From Pseudomonas helleri (GTDB lineage Bacteria > Pseudomonadota > Gammaproteobacteria > Pseudomonadales > Pseudomonadaceae), in NCBI RefSeq assembly GCF_001043025.1, contig NZ_JYLD01000001.1, forward strand, positions 62,001 to 126,000: 64,000 nucleotides of DNA. Direction: 5' to 3'. Shown here one piece after another: positions 38,689 through 46,964 of this stretch. A program made the position numbers and the translations under genes. Numbering within the stretch: position 1 is the stretch's first letter; each line of letters begins with the position of its first letter. A model generated the notes under the pieces. It searched no databases. It saw only the letters and a list, made by a program, of their open reading frames with translations, and was not told the DNA's origin.

Positions 38689-39087
38689 ATGTCCCGACAA
38701 CGGTTTGCATTTGCCTGGATCGCCTGCTTCGCAGTGCTGTTCAACATGCTCGCCATGTCGATGGGCGGGGCCATGGCATCCACTGGTAGCGAGCCGGCCG
38801 AGCAGGTGATGTGGAGCAGTTTCTGCACCTCCACGGGCACCAAGATGGTGGCCGTGTCGCTGGGCAAGTTTGACACCGCCGACAGCCACAAAGACGATCA
38901 CTCAAACATGCAGCATTGCTGGTGCTGCTCTGGCTCGGCGCCGCTGGTGGCGCTGCCCGCGCATATCCCCACGCTGTATTTCGCCGCGATTGAACGGGGT
39001 CATAGCCAAGTCCCCGACCACCTCAAACGGCCCACCCCGCGCCAGCAATGGCCGAGCCTTAACCCCCGCGCTTCCCCTCTGGTCTGA
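38689..39087 (+). CDS. DUF2946-type small membrane/secreted protein
   Basis: A 132-residue protein starting MSRQRFAFAWIACFAVLFNMLAMSMGGAMA, a signal peptide or single membrane anchor. The rest contains CSTG-like FCTSTGTKM, then a His/Cys cluster HKDDHSNMQHCWCCSGSAPL that could bind metal. DUF2946 proteins regularly flank copper-import genes in Pseudomonas. It is the first of a run with a PCuAC chaperone, a second DUF2946 protein and OprC, so a role in periplasmic copper handling is likely but unproven. An in-frame ATG at 38677 would add four residues; the start at 38689 puts GGAA at a usable distance. Confidence 0.7.
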   Translation: MSRQRFAFAWIACFAVLFNMLAMSMGGAMASTGSEPAEQVMWSSFCTSTGTKMVAVSLGKFDTADSHKDDHSNMQHCWCCSGSAPLVALPAHIPTLYFAAIERGHSQVPDHLKRPTPRQQWPSLNPRASPLV

Positions 39088-39134
39088 TTCGTCCTCGCAA
39101 CCTTTTTGCGCCTGAATCATTTCGGAGAATGACC

Positions 39135-39629
39135 ATGTTGAACCTGTCACTGTTCAAGCACGCCGTTATTGCGGCGGCTTTGTTGTTGCCTGCCTGTTTT
39201 GCCAACGCCCACGAATACAAAAGTGGTGATCTGCAAATCACTCATCCGTGGTCGCAAGAACTGCCACCCAACGCGCCCACCGTGGCCGCGTACTTTGTGA
39301 TCCATAACACCGGCAGCACCGCCGACCGCCTGCTCAGCGCCGACACCCCGATTGCCGGGGGCGCCGAGCTGCACCAGCACGTGATGCAAGGCGACATGAT
39401 GCGCATGCAACCGGTGACCGACGTCGTCGTTGCCCCCGGTGGCACGGTGACCTTCGGGCCGATGGCGTACCACGTGATGCTGGTCGACATTAAAGATCGC
39501 AGCCTGCTGCAAGACGGCAAACGCTTCCCGCTGACCCTGCATTTCGAGAAAGCCGGTGACATACCGGTTGAAGTCTCGGTGCAAAAACAGCCCCCTGAAG
39601 ACAATATGGAACACATGCACGCTCACTAA
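39135..39629 (+). CDS. Periplasmic copper chaperone of the PCuAC family
   Basis: A 164-residue secreted protein with a signal peptide cleaved after ACFANA. The mature domain has the exact PCuAC copper-binding spacing H-x10-M-x21-H-x-M, seen as His80, Met91, His113 and Met115. The C-terminal tail ends NMEHMHAH, a further metal-binding cluster. Members of this family carry Cu(I) in the periplasm and feed cytochrome oxidase assembly. The start at 39135 places GGAG seven bases upstream; the ATG at 39129 lies too close to that site. It lies 47 bases after the first DUF2946-like gene and 21 before the second. Confidence 0.9.
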   Translation: MLNLSLFKHAVIAAALLLPACFANAHEYKSGDLQITHPWSQELPPNAPTVAAYFVIHNTGSTADRLLSADTPIAGGAELHQHVMQGDMMRMQPVTDVVVAPGGTVTFGPMAYHVMLVDIKDRSLLQDGKRFPLTLHFEKAGDIPVEVSVQKQPPEDNMEHMHAH

Positions 39630-39650
39630 CGACCCCGGTTTTTGAGCCCC

Positions 39651-40058
39651 ATGCGCGCCCTTCGCGCCAGGCACTCCATGTCGCAGATTCGCGGCAGTTG
39701 GCTGAGCCTGTTTGCCATGCTGATGATTTTTATCGGCCCGCTGATTTCCCAAGCGGTGCCGATGAATCATCACGGCTCCATGTCGATGCCAATGTCTATG
39801 GAGATGGGCATGGACATGTCGGCGCACGGCGAACACGCCGGGCATCACGCACCGTCTGCCGAGCACCATGCACTGTGGGAAAAATGCGGTTACTGCACGC
39901 TGTTGTTCAGTTGCCCGGCCCTGCCGCACACCGCTGACATCACCCTGTTCGACTCGCTGCGCCCCAAAAGTTATCTGGCACAGCCCACACGGCTGGGGCA
40001 TGCGCAACAACCGATCTTCCCCGGCGCCCGCGCGCGGGCGCCTCCGGCATTCGTTTAA
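39651..40058 (+). CDS. Second DUF2946-type protein, His/Met-rich
   Basis: A 135-residue protein with an N-terminal hydrophobic segment (LSLFAMLMIFIGPLISQAVP). A very Met/His-rich stretch follows (NHHGSMSMPMSMEMGMDMSAHGEHAGHHA), a plausible copper-binding sponge, then the DUF2946 core WEKCGYCTLLFSCPALP with a CxxC pair. It is probably periplasmic or anchored in the inner membrane. The start is ambiguous: ATG 39651 is given, and ATG 39678 (MSQIRGSWLSLFAM) has a somewhat better upstream AGG. It precedes oprC by 100 bases. Confidence 0.7.
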   Translation: MRALRARHSMSQIRGSWLSLFAMLMIFIGPLISQAVPMNHHGSMSMPMSMEMGMDMSAHGEHAGHHAPSAEHHALWEKCGYCTLLFSCPALPHTADITLFDSLRPKSYLAQPTRLGHAQQPIFPGARARAPPAFV

Positions 40059-40082
40059 GCACGTTCACAACATCCTCTACCT

Positions 40083-40137
40083 GGCCGACCTGCAGGCGCT
40101 GCTCTAGACAGCCGCAGGGCGTCGGCCGTGTTGTTTT
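40083..40137 (+). terminator. Possible terminator or leader hairpin before oprC
   Basis: GGCCGAC (40083-40089) pairs with GTCGGCC (40121-40127), with inner complementarity CCTGC / GCAGG, and is followed by GTGTTGTTTT. It could end the chaperone transcript and leave oprC with its own promoter, or fold in the oprC leader. oprC starts only 22 bases after it, which favours a leader element. Confidence 0.45.
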
Positions 40138-40158
40138 CGCTTGAATACTGGAATGCCT

Positions 40159-42249
40159 ATGTCCCGCTTTACTGCTACCTCCCGTTTGCCTCACGCCCAC
40201 ACGGTGCTGCCCTTTGCCTTGAGCACACTGTGCTGCGCGTTGCTGGCACCCGCCGCCCTGGCCGCCGAGACACCTGACGAGCACGCCACACACGCCAATG
40301 AAATCAGCCCGCTGGTGATTACCGCCATCGCCCCCAGTTCGCCGCTGACCATCGTTACCAACCCCAAAGACCCGCGCCAGCCAGTGCCTGCCAGCGATGG
40401 CGGGGATTATTTGAAGACCATCCCCGGCTTTGCCCTGATCCGCAATGGCGGCACCAACGGCGAGCCGATCTTGCGCGGCATGTTCGGATCGCGGCTCAAC
40501 ATCCTCACCAACGGCGGCCAGATGATCGGCGCCTGCCCCGGCCGCATGGACACGCCAACCTCCTATATCGCCCCCGAAACCTACGACAAACTCACCGTCA
40601 TCAAGGGCCCGCAAAGCGTGCAGTGGGGGCCGGGTTCGTCAGCAGGTACGGTGCTGTTTGAGCGCGAGCCCGAGCATTTTGGCGAGCTGGGGTCGCGCAT
40701 CAACGCCAGCGTACTGGCAGGCTCCAACGGCCGTTTCGACAAGACCCTCGATGCCGCCGTCGGGGGCTCGCAGGGCTACCTGCGGGTCGTCGGCAACACC
40801 GCCCACTCCGACGATTACAAAGACGGTGACGGCCACACCGTGCCGTCGCGCTACGACAAATGGAACGGCGACGTCGCCCTCGGCTGGACCCCGGACGCCG
40901 ACACCCTGCTCGAACTCACCGCTGGCAAGGGCGATGGCGAAGCCCGCTCGGCCGGACGTGGCATGGACGGCAGCCAGTACAAGCGTGAAAGCCTCGGCCT
41001 GCGCTTTGAAAAGTCCAACATCGGCGACGTGCTCGACAAGCTCGAAGCGCAGGTCTACTACAACTACGCCGACCACGTGATGGACAACTACACCCTGCGC
41101 ACCCCGTCCGGCACCGGCATGATGGCCGGGCCCATGGGCGTAAACGTTGACCGGCGCACCCTCGGCGCACGCATCAAGGCCACCTGGCGCTGGGCCGATG
41201 TGCAGTTGATCAGCGGCATCGACGCGCAAACCAACGAACACCGCACTCGCTCCGGCATGGGCATCGACACCTACAAAGCGCAGAACTGGACCAAGGACGC
41301 CGATTTCCACAACTACGGCGCCTTTGCCGAGTTGACCTGGTACGCCGCCGAGCGCGATCGCGTGATCACCGGCGCCCGTCTGGACCGCGCCTCGGCCAAG
41401 GACTTCCGGGCCCGGCTGGGCTCGGGGATGATGAGCAAGCCTAACCCGACCCAGGACAACACCCGCGCCGACACGCTGCCCAGCGGTTTTGTGCGTTATG
41501 AACATGACATGGCCAACAGCCCGACCACCGTGTACGCAGGCTTGGGCCATGTGCAGCGCTTCCCGGACTACTGGGAACTGTTTTCGCCCAACTCCGGGCC
41601 GGCCGGTTCGGTGAACGCCTTCGACGCTATCAAGCCTGAAAAAACCACCCAGCTCGACGTCGGCCTGCAATACAAAACCCAGGACCTCGAAGCCTGGGTG
41701 TCGGCCTATGCCGGGGTGATTCACGACTACATCCTGTTCGACTACACGCAAACCAGTTCCCAGGCGCAAAACATCAACGCCCGCATCATGGGCGGCGAAT
41801 TGGGCGCCGCGTATCAACTGACCGAACACTGGAAGGCCGACGCGACCCTGGCCTACGCCTGGGGCAAAAACACCACGGACGGTAAAGCTCTGCCGCAAAT
41901 GCCGCCGCTGGACACCCGCCTCGGCCTGACCTACAGCGAAGACGACTGGAGCGCTGGCGCCCTGTGGCGTGTGGTTGCACGCCAAGACCGCATCGACCGC
42001 AACGCGGGCAACGTGGTCGGCAAGGACTACGGCAAGAGCGCCGGCTTTGGCGTGTTCTCGTTGAACGGCGCGTACCGCATCAACAAAAACCTCAAGGTCA
42101 GCGCCGGGGTCGACAACCTGCTGGATAAAACCTACAGCGAGCACCTGAACATGGCGGGCAACGCCGGGTTTGGCTACCCGTCGAACGACCCGACCGCGAT
42201 CAACGAACCAGGCCGCACGCTCTGGACCAAGGTTGATGTGAGTTTCTAA
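40159..42249 (+). CDS. oprC: TonB-dependent copper receptor OprC
   Basis: A 696-residue outer-membrane receptor for copper. After a signal peptide (to about residue 35) come a TonB-box-like SPLVITA, a plug domain with LRGMFGSRLNILTNGGQM and KLTVIKGPQSVQWGPGSSAG, and a 22-strand barrel ending in KVDVSF (terminal Phe). The CxxxM-HxM copper site known from P. aeruginosa OprC is visible: Cys126-Pro-Gly-Arg-Met130 in the plug and His306-Val-Met308 in the barrel. The start at 40159 has GGA upstream; an ATG at 40153 is equally in frame. Neighbouring PCuAC, DUF2946 and PepSY genes support a copper role. Confidence 0.92.
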   Translation: MSRFTATSRLPHAHTVLPFALSTLCCALLAPAALAAETPDEHATHANEISPLVITAIAPSSPLTIVTNPKDPRQPVPASDGGDYLKTIPGFALIRNGGTNGEPILRGMFGSRLNILTNGGQMIGACPGRMDTPTSYIAPETYDKLTVIKGPQSVQWGPGSSAGTVLFEREPEHFGELGSRINASVLAGSNGRFDKTLDAAVGGSQGYLRVVGNTAHSDDYKDGDGHTVPSRYDKWNGDVALGWTPDADTLLELTAGKGDGEARSAGRGMDGSQYKRESLGLRFEKSNIGDVLDKLEAQVYYNYADHVMDNYTLRTPSGTGMMAGPMGVNVDRRTLGARIKATWRWADVQLISGIDAQTNEHRTRSGMGIDTYKAQNWTKDADFHNYGAFAELTWYAAERDRVITGARLDRASAKDFRARLGSGMMSKPNPTQDNTRADTLPSGFVRYEHDMANSPTTVYAGLGHVQRFPDYWELFSPNSGPAGSVNAFDAIKPEKTTQLDVGLQYKTQDLEAWVSAYAGVIHDYILFDYTQTSSQAQNINARIMGGELGAAYQLTEHWKADATLAYAWGKNTTDGKALPQMPPLDTRLGLTYSEDDWSAGALWRVVARQDRIDRNAGNVVGKDYGKSAGFGVFSLNGAYRINKNLKVSAGVDNLLDKTYSEHLNMAGNAGFGYPSNDPTAINEPGRTLWTKVDVSF

Positions 42250-42271
42250 CAATCAGAGCGCTGTAACTCTT

Positions 42272-42357
42272 TGTGGGAGCGGGCTTGCTCGCGATGGCAG
42301 CACTGCGGGGCAACTGAAGACCGCGTCGCCTGCATCACGAGCAAGCCCGCTCCCACG
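42272..42357. repeat. REPIN, GTGGGAGCGGGCTTGCTCGCGA family
   Basis: Two inverted arms, TGTGGGAGCGGGCTTGCTCG (from 42272) and its complement ending CGCTCCCAC at 42356, enclose about 45 bases. It is an 86-bp element of a different subfamily from the 68-bp ones to the right. It lies between oprC and the PepSY gene. Confidence 0.85.
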
Positions 42358-42404
42358 GGGTTTGCATTCGACAATAAATCGTTAACTTTGCGGAGCCGCT
42401 CCTG

Positions 42405-43781
42405 ATGAGCCAACCCACACCGTCGTTCTACAACCTGGCCTGGCGCTGGCATTTCTATGCCGGGCTGTTTGTCGCGCCGTTCATGATTCTGCTGGCCCTG
42501 ACCGGGATTATTTACCTGTTCAAACCCCAGCTCGACCCTTTGCTCTACGACCACCTGATCAACGTCAGCCCTGGCCATCACCGTCTCAGTGCCGACGACC
42601 AGCTCCAGCGCGTGCAGGCCACTTATCCACAGGGCCATATCAGCCAGTACCTGCCGCCGATCAACCCTGAGCGCAGCGCGCAATTTGTGCTCAGCAACGC
42701 CGGGCGCCAGCTCAATGTGTTTATCAACCCGTACAGCGGCGAAGTGCTGGGCGAGCAAGATGCCAAGCTCAACCTGCAAGCCGTGGCCCGTGCCCTGCAC
42801 GGCGAGTTGATGATCGGCACCCTCGGTGACCGGCTGGTGGAACTCGCCGCTGGCTGGGGCGTGGTGCTGGTGGTGTCAGGCTTGTACCTGTGGTGGCCGC
42901 GCGGGCAATCTGCGGCGGGTATCTTGTGGCCGCGCTTGAGCCGTCGCGGCCGGGTCTTGTGGCGCGACCTGCATGCCGTTACCGGGTTCTGGGGCGCAGC
43001 CTTGCTGTTGTTCATGCTGATCAGCGGCATGACCTGGACCGGTTTCTGGGGCAAGCAATACGCCGACCTGTGGAACCAGTTCCCCGCCGCCATGTGGAAC
43101 AACGTGCCCCAATCAGACGTTGAAGCCCGCACCCTCAACAGCGCCGCCCGCCAGACCGTGCCCTGGGCCATGGAAAACACACCGATGCCGGTGTCCGGCG
43201 CGCACGCCGAGCACATGGCCCACGGCGCTCACACGTCTGGCCCGGCGGCGCCCGGCATCACCTTGCAACAGGTGGTCGACACCGCCAGCACGCGCAAGGT
43301 CGAACCCGGCTACAGCATCACCCTGCCCACCACGGCACAAGGCGTGTTTACCATTGCCGTGTTCGCTGACGACCCGCGCAACGACGCCACCTTGCATGTC
43401 GATCAGTACACCGGCGAGGTCCTGGCCGATGTGCGTTGGCAGCATTACAGCAACGTCGCCCGCGCCACGGAAATGGGCGTGATGCTGCACGAAGGCAAGC
43501 TGTTCGGCTCGCTGAACCAGATCGCGATTCTGCTGATCTGCCTGATGATCCTGCTGAGTTCGACCAGCGGCCTGGTGATCTGGTGGAAACGCCGCCCCAA
43601 AGGCGGCCTCGGCGTGCCACCGCTGCGCCATGACCTGCCGACCTGGAAAACCGGGGTGGTGATCATCCTCGCCCTGGCGGTGGCGTTCCCCTTGGTCGGC
43701 GCCTCGTTGATTGGCGTCTGGTTGCTCGACCGTTTACTGCTGCTCGTGCGCTCAAAGCCTCAACATGAGCGCGCTTCATAG
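42405..43781 (+). CDS. PepSY-associated transmembrane protein
   Basis: A 458-residue inner-membrane protein with four membrane helices: LFVAPFMILLALTGIIYLF near residues 22-42, LAAGWGVVLVVSGLYLWWP, TGFWGAALLLFMLISGMTW, and IAILLICLMILLSSTSGLVIWW, plus a C-terminal LALAVAFPLVGASLIGVWLL. Two periplasmic PepSY-like domains lie between them, with the pattern VFINPYSGEVLGEQD and LHVDQYTGEVLADVRW. Relatives (PiuB type) accompany iron or copper receptors and are suspected ferric or cupric reductases; conserved membrane histidines such as RWHFYAG and RDLHAVTGF could bind heme. Directly downstream of oprC, so a copper-reducing or uptake role is likely. Confidence 0.85.
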   Translation: MSQPTPSFYNLAWRWHFYAGLFVAPFMILLALTGIIYLFKPQLDPLLYDHLINVSPGHHRLSADDQLQRVQATYPQGHISQYLPPINPERSAQFVLSNAGRQLNVFINPYSGEVLGEQDAKLNLQAVARALHGELMIGTLGDRLVELAAGWGVVLVVSGLYLWWPRGQSAAGILWPRLSRRGRVLWRDLHAVTGFWGAALLLFMLISGMTWTGFWGKQYADLWNQFPAAMWNNVPQSDVEARTLNSAARQTVPWAMENTPMPVSGAHAEHMAHGAHTSGPAAPGITLQQVVDTASTRKVEPGYSITLPTTAQGVFTIAVFADDPRNDATLHVDQYTGEVLADVRWQHYSNVARATEMGVMLHEGKLFGSLNQIAILLICLMILLSSTSGLVIWWKRRPKGGLGVPPLRHDLPTWKTGVVIILALAVAFPLVGASLIGVWLLDRLLLLVRSKPQHERAS

Positions 43782-43822
43782 TGGGGATGAAACATCCGAG
43801 ATGCGCGATCCAGAGATATGTG

Positions 43823-43842
43823 GATACTGGCACGCCAGTATC
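43823..43842. promoter_or_regulatory. Palindrome A upstream of the TonB receptor gene
   Basis: GATACTGG (43823-43830), CACG, CCAGTATC (43835-43842): perfect 8-bp arms. It lies 104 bases before the receptor start. Without a T-tract it is more likely an operator than the terminator of the PepSY gene, which ends 41 bases earlier. Confidence 0.45.
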
Positions 43843-43849
43843 ACGCGAG

Positions 43850-43880
43850 AAATTGTTGTTACTGTGTAACAAAACAATTT
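43850..43880. promoter_or_regulatory. Palindrome B upstream of the TonB receptor gene
   Basis: Inner arms GTTAC-TGT-GTAAC (43858-43870) and outer arms AAATTGTT / AACAATTT, with two extra As on the right side, form an AT-rich dyad 66 bases before the receptor start. The position and base composition suit a metal-responsive repressor site overlapping the promoter. It does not match the Fur, Zur or NikR consensus well enough to name one. Confidence 0.5.
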
Positions 43881-43946
43881 AAGCTCGATCACCCGCCGCC
43901 AGGAGGCAGCGGGCACACCTCCAGAAAAAAGCGACTCACTGCCCTA

Positions 43947-46073
43947 ATGAACAAGTACCTGCTTTCCAGCCTTTGCCTGCTGGTGGTTAACAGCGCCCAC
44001 GCGGATGACACCGCGCCGTCCCTGATGCTGCCTGCCGCCACCATCACCGCCCCTGAAATCGATGCCGAAAGCATCGACCTCAAGACCGCCACCACCGCCG
44101 GTTCGCGTCTGAACCTCAGCAGCCTCGAAACCCCGGCCAGCGTTGAAAGCCTGACCGGCGCGCAGATCCGCGCCCGTGGCGACAGCAGCGTGCAGGACGC
44201 CGTAACCCGCACCACCGGCATCAGCTTCACCGGCTCGCCGGGCAATGGCGGTTCGGCGTACTCGGCGCGCGGTTTTGTCGGCGAAGGTTCGGTCATGCAG
44301 CTGTACGACGGCACTCGCATGTACAGCGGCGCGGGCACCGTGACCTTCCCGGTGGACGACTGGTCGGTTGAGCGCATCGACGTGCTGCGCGGCCCGGCGT
44401 CGGTGTTGTATGGCGAAGGCGCAACCGGGGCAGTGATCAACGTGATCCCGAAAAAACCGTTCAGCGGCGAGATCGAAAACCACATCCGCGTCGGCTACGG
44501 CTCCTACGATCGCCAACAGCAGGCACTGGACAGCGGCGGCTCGCTGACCGACACCCTGAGCTACCGGTTGAACATCAACCACACCCAGAGCAATGGCTGG
44601 ATCGACCACGGCGATTCTGAAAACACCTTTATCAGCGCGGCCCTGCGCTGGCAGGCCACGGATGATCTGGCGTTCACCCTGAGCCACGACTACGGCGACC
44701 AGGAGCCGCAAAACGACTTTGGCGTGCCGTTGATCAATGGCCGTTATCACAAAGGCCTGCGCGACAAGAACTACAACGTCAGTGACGCCAAGCTGCACTA
44801 CAACGATCAGTGGACGCGCCTGAACAGCGAATGGCGGATCAACGACAACCTGACCGCCACCAACGAACTGTATTACCTCAAGGCCCAGCGCCGTTGGCAG
44901 AACGCCGAAAACCACGCCTGGGACGAGGCCAGCCAAACCCTGCTGCGCAGCGGCTATTTCAGCATCAAGCATGAGCAGGAACAGGTCGGCGACCGCCAGA
45001 CCTTCGCCCTCAGCCATGACCTGTTCGGCCTCAAAAGCAAAACCCTGGTGGGCATGGACTACAACCGTATCCACTTCAATTTGCACAGCAACTCGCCGTA
45101 CCACGACGTGGACGCCGACGGCCAGCCAATCGACCTGTACCACCCGGACCGTGGCCAATGGCAAAGTGCTTCGCCTTACCGCGACCAGTTCACTACCACC
45201 ACGCAGCAGTTTTCGCTGTTCGCCGAAAACCGCACCGAGCTGACCGATCAGCTGTCGCTGGTCACCGGTGTGCGCCGCGACATGGTGCACCTGGACCGCG
45301 ATGACTTCTCAGTGGACAACCTTACCACCCGCTCAGACCGCAGCCTGTCGGCCAACAGCTGGAAAGTCGGGCTGGTGTACGAACTGACCCCGGACACCTC
45401 GGTTTACGCCCAACAAGCCACCAGCGTCGATGGCGTCGGCGGTTTGATCAGCCTAAGCCAGAACCAGCAAAACTTTGGCCTGGCCCATGCGCGCCAGACC
45501 GAAGTCGGCTTCAAGCAACTGTTCTGGGACCAGCGCGGCGAGTGGACACTGGCGGCGTATCACATCGTCAAAAAGGATTTGCTGACCACTGACCCGGCCG
45601 ACTTCACCCGCACGCTCCAAGTGGGCGAACAGTCCTCCAAAGGCCTGGAAGCCAGCCTTGATCTGCAACTGCCACACCGCTGGCAGCTCCAGGCCAACGC
45701 CGCCATTGTCCGTGCGCAATACGACAAATTCGATCAGGGCGGCGTGTCGCTCAAAGGCAACCGCCCCGCCGAAGTACCGCGCCGTACCGCCAACCTGTGG
45801 TTGAGCAAAGCCGTAACCGACGACGTGAACGCGGGCGCCGGTGTGCGCTATGTCGACGCGCGTTACGCAGACGTGGCCAACACCGCCGTGCTGCCGAGCT
45901 ACACCGTGGTGGATGCCACCGTGAGCTGGAAAGCCCTGCCAAAAACCACCCTGGGGCTGCGCGTAAACAATTTGTTCAACCGCCAATACGCCTTAAGCCA
46001 ATACAATGACGGCCAACAATGGATCATGGGTGAACCGCGTTCGGTCTTCGTTACGGCGGATTACACCTTCTAA
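43947..46073 (+). CDS. TonB-dependent siderophore-type receptor
   Basis: A 708-residue outer-membrane receptor. The signal peptide is MNKYLLSSLCLLVVNSAHA; a plug domain follows with TPASVESLTGAQIRARGDSS, GISFTGSPGNGGSAYSARGF and VERIDVLRGPASVLYGEGA, then a beta-barrel ending in VFVTADYTF. The start at 43947 is the one that gives the signal peptide. The gene begins an apparent unit with an ATPase, a binding protein and a permease, so the substrate is carried from outside to cytoplasm by this set. The same receptor plus ABC set follows cob genes in P. aeruginosa (PA2911-PA2914, from memory), which makes a metal, metallophore or corrinoid needed for cobalamin a reasonable guess. The ligand cannot be read from the sequence. 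Confidence 0.85.
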   Translation: MNKYLLSSLCLLVVNSAHADDTAPSLMLPAATITAPEIDAESIDLKTATTAGSRLNLSSLETPASVESLTGAQIRARGDSSVQDAVTRTTGISFTGSPGNGGSAYSARGFVGEGSVMQLYDGTRMYSGAGTVTFPVDDWSVERIDVLRGPASVLYGEGATGAVINVIPKKPFSGEIENHIRVGYGSYDRQQQALDSGGSLTDTLSYRLNINHTQSNGWIDHGDSENTFISAALRWQATDDLAFTLSHDYGDQEPQNDFGVPLINGRYHKGLRDKNYNVSDAKLHYNDQWTRLNSEWRINDNLTATNELYYLKAQRRWQNAENHAWDEASQTLLRSGYFSIKHEQEQVGDRQTFALSHDLFGLKSKTLVGMDYNRIHFNLHSNSPYHDVDADGQPIDLYHPDRGQWQSASPYRDQFTTTTQQFSLFAENRTELTDQLSLVTGVRRDMVHLDRDDFSVDNLTTRSDRSLSANSWKVGLVYELTPDTSVYAQQATSVDGVGGLISLSQNQQNFGLAHARQTEVGFKQLFWDQRGEWTLAAYHIVKKDLLTTDPADFTRTLQVGEQSSKGLEASLDLQLPHRWQLQANAAIVRAQYDKFDQGGVSLKGNRPAEVPRRTANLWLSKAVTDDVNAGAGVRYVDARYADVANTAVLPSYTVVDATVSWKALPKTTLGLRVNNLFNRQYALSQYNDGQQWIMGEPRSVFVTADYTF

Positions 46074-46089
46074 GCACATCTAACCCCCC

Positions 46090-46157
46090 TGTAGGAGCGA
46101 GCTTGCCTCGCGATCTTTTGATCTTTTAAAAGATCGCGAGGCAAGCTCGCTCCTACG
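46090..46157. repeat. 68-bp REPIN between receptor and ABC ATPase genes
   Basis: The left arm starts TGTAGGAGCGAGC at 46090 and the right arm ends CTCGCTCCTAC at 46156. The arms are exact complements through GAGCTTGCCTCGCGATC, with a T/A-rich centre. It starts 16 bases after the receptor stop codon and ends 18 bases before the ATPase start. Confidence 0.9.
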
Positions 46158-46175
46158 GGATTGACCGGTAAATGC

Positions 46176-46964
46176 ATGACTCAGCTCACCCTCACCAAAC
46201 TCGCCTGGACGCCCTTGGGCCACGGCCATTGTCATCACCAGTTCAAGCTGCGTGATGCCAACCTGCACGTGGCGGCCGGTGAGTTTGTGGGGCTGATCGG
46301 GCCCAACGGCAGCGGTAAAACCAGCCTGTTGCGCTGTGCTTATCGCTTCAGCAAGCCCGAAGCGGGCGAGGTTCATCTAGGCCCGCACAACCTGTGGCAA
46401 CAGTCACCACGCTGGTGCGCCCAACGCATCGCCGTGGTGCTGCAAGAATTTCCGGACGCTTTTGGCCTGACTGTTGATGAAGTGGTCGCCATGGGCCGTA
46501 CCCCGCACAAAGGCCTGTTTGACGGCGACACCCAGGCCGACCGCGAACTGGCCAGAGACGCCCTCGAATCCGTCGGCCTGCAAGGCTTTGAAGACCACGC
46601 CTTCGCCACCCTCTCGGGCGGCGAAAAACAGCGTGTGATCCTGGCCCGCGCCCTGACCCAGCAACCCGACCTGCTGATCCTCGACGAGCCGACCAACCAC
46701 CTCGACCCGCGCTATCAGCTGGAGCTGCTGCAACGGGTCAAGCGCCTGAACATCGGTACCCTGGCCAGCATCCACGACCTGAATCTGGCGGCGGCCTTTT
46801 GTGATCGGCTGTACGTGATCAACCACGGCAAGATCATTGCCAGCGGCACGCCGCGCGAGGTGTTGACCGTTGAATTATTACGCAACGTTTTCGGCGTGGA
46901 CGCGCTGGTCGACGACCATCCACTGTCCGGCTACCCCCGCATTACCTGGATAACCCAACCATGA
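46176..46964 (+). CDS. ABC importer ATP-binding protein (metal chelate/corrinoid type)
   Basis: A 262-residue cytoplasmic ATPase of the FecE/BtuD class. It has Walker A GPNGSGKT, Q-loop VVLQEFPDAFGLTV, signature LSGGEKQR, Walker B LLILDEPTNHLD and the H-loop SIHDLNLA. The protein powers the permease encoded two genes downstream. The ATG at 46176 gives the family-like MTQLTLTKLAW; the ribosome site is weak, perhaps because a REPIN ends only 18 bases away. It overlaps the binding-protein gene by four bases. Confidence 0.9.
   Translation: MTQLTLTKLAWTPLGHGHCHHQFKLRDANLHVAAGEFVGLIGPNGSGKTSLLRCAYRFSKPEAGEVHLGPHNLWQQSPRWCAQRIAVVLQEFPDAFGLTVDEVVAMGRTPHKGLFDGDTQADRELARDALESVGLQGFEDHAFATLSGGEKQRVILARALTQQPDLLILDEPTNHLDPRYQLELLQRVKRLNIGTLASIHDLNLAAAFCDRLYVINHGKIIASGTPREVLTVELLRNVFGVDALVDDHPLSGYPRITWITQP

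Noticed and set aside
40639..42252. 537-codon minus-strand frame opposite oprC
   Set aside because: oprC has all family and copper-site motifs; the antisense frame has no start signal or domain.
43782..43946. Cobalamin riboswitch before the TonB receptor next to the cob cluster
   Set aside because: The conserved B12-box and the pairing elements expected of that riboswitch are not present; only two palindromes and a GC-rich hairpin (about 43892-43913) are seen.
43944..45290. 448-codon minus-strand frame opposite the TonB receptor
   Set aside because: Shadow of a conserved receptor gene; no ribosome site and no similarity recognised.
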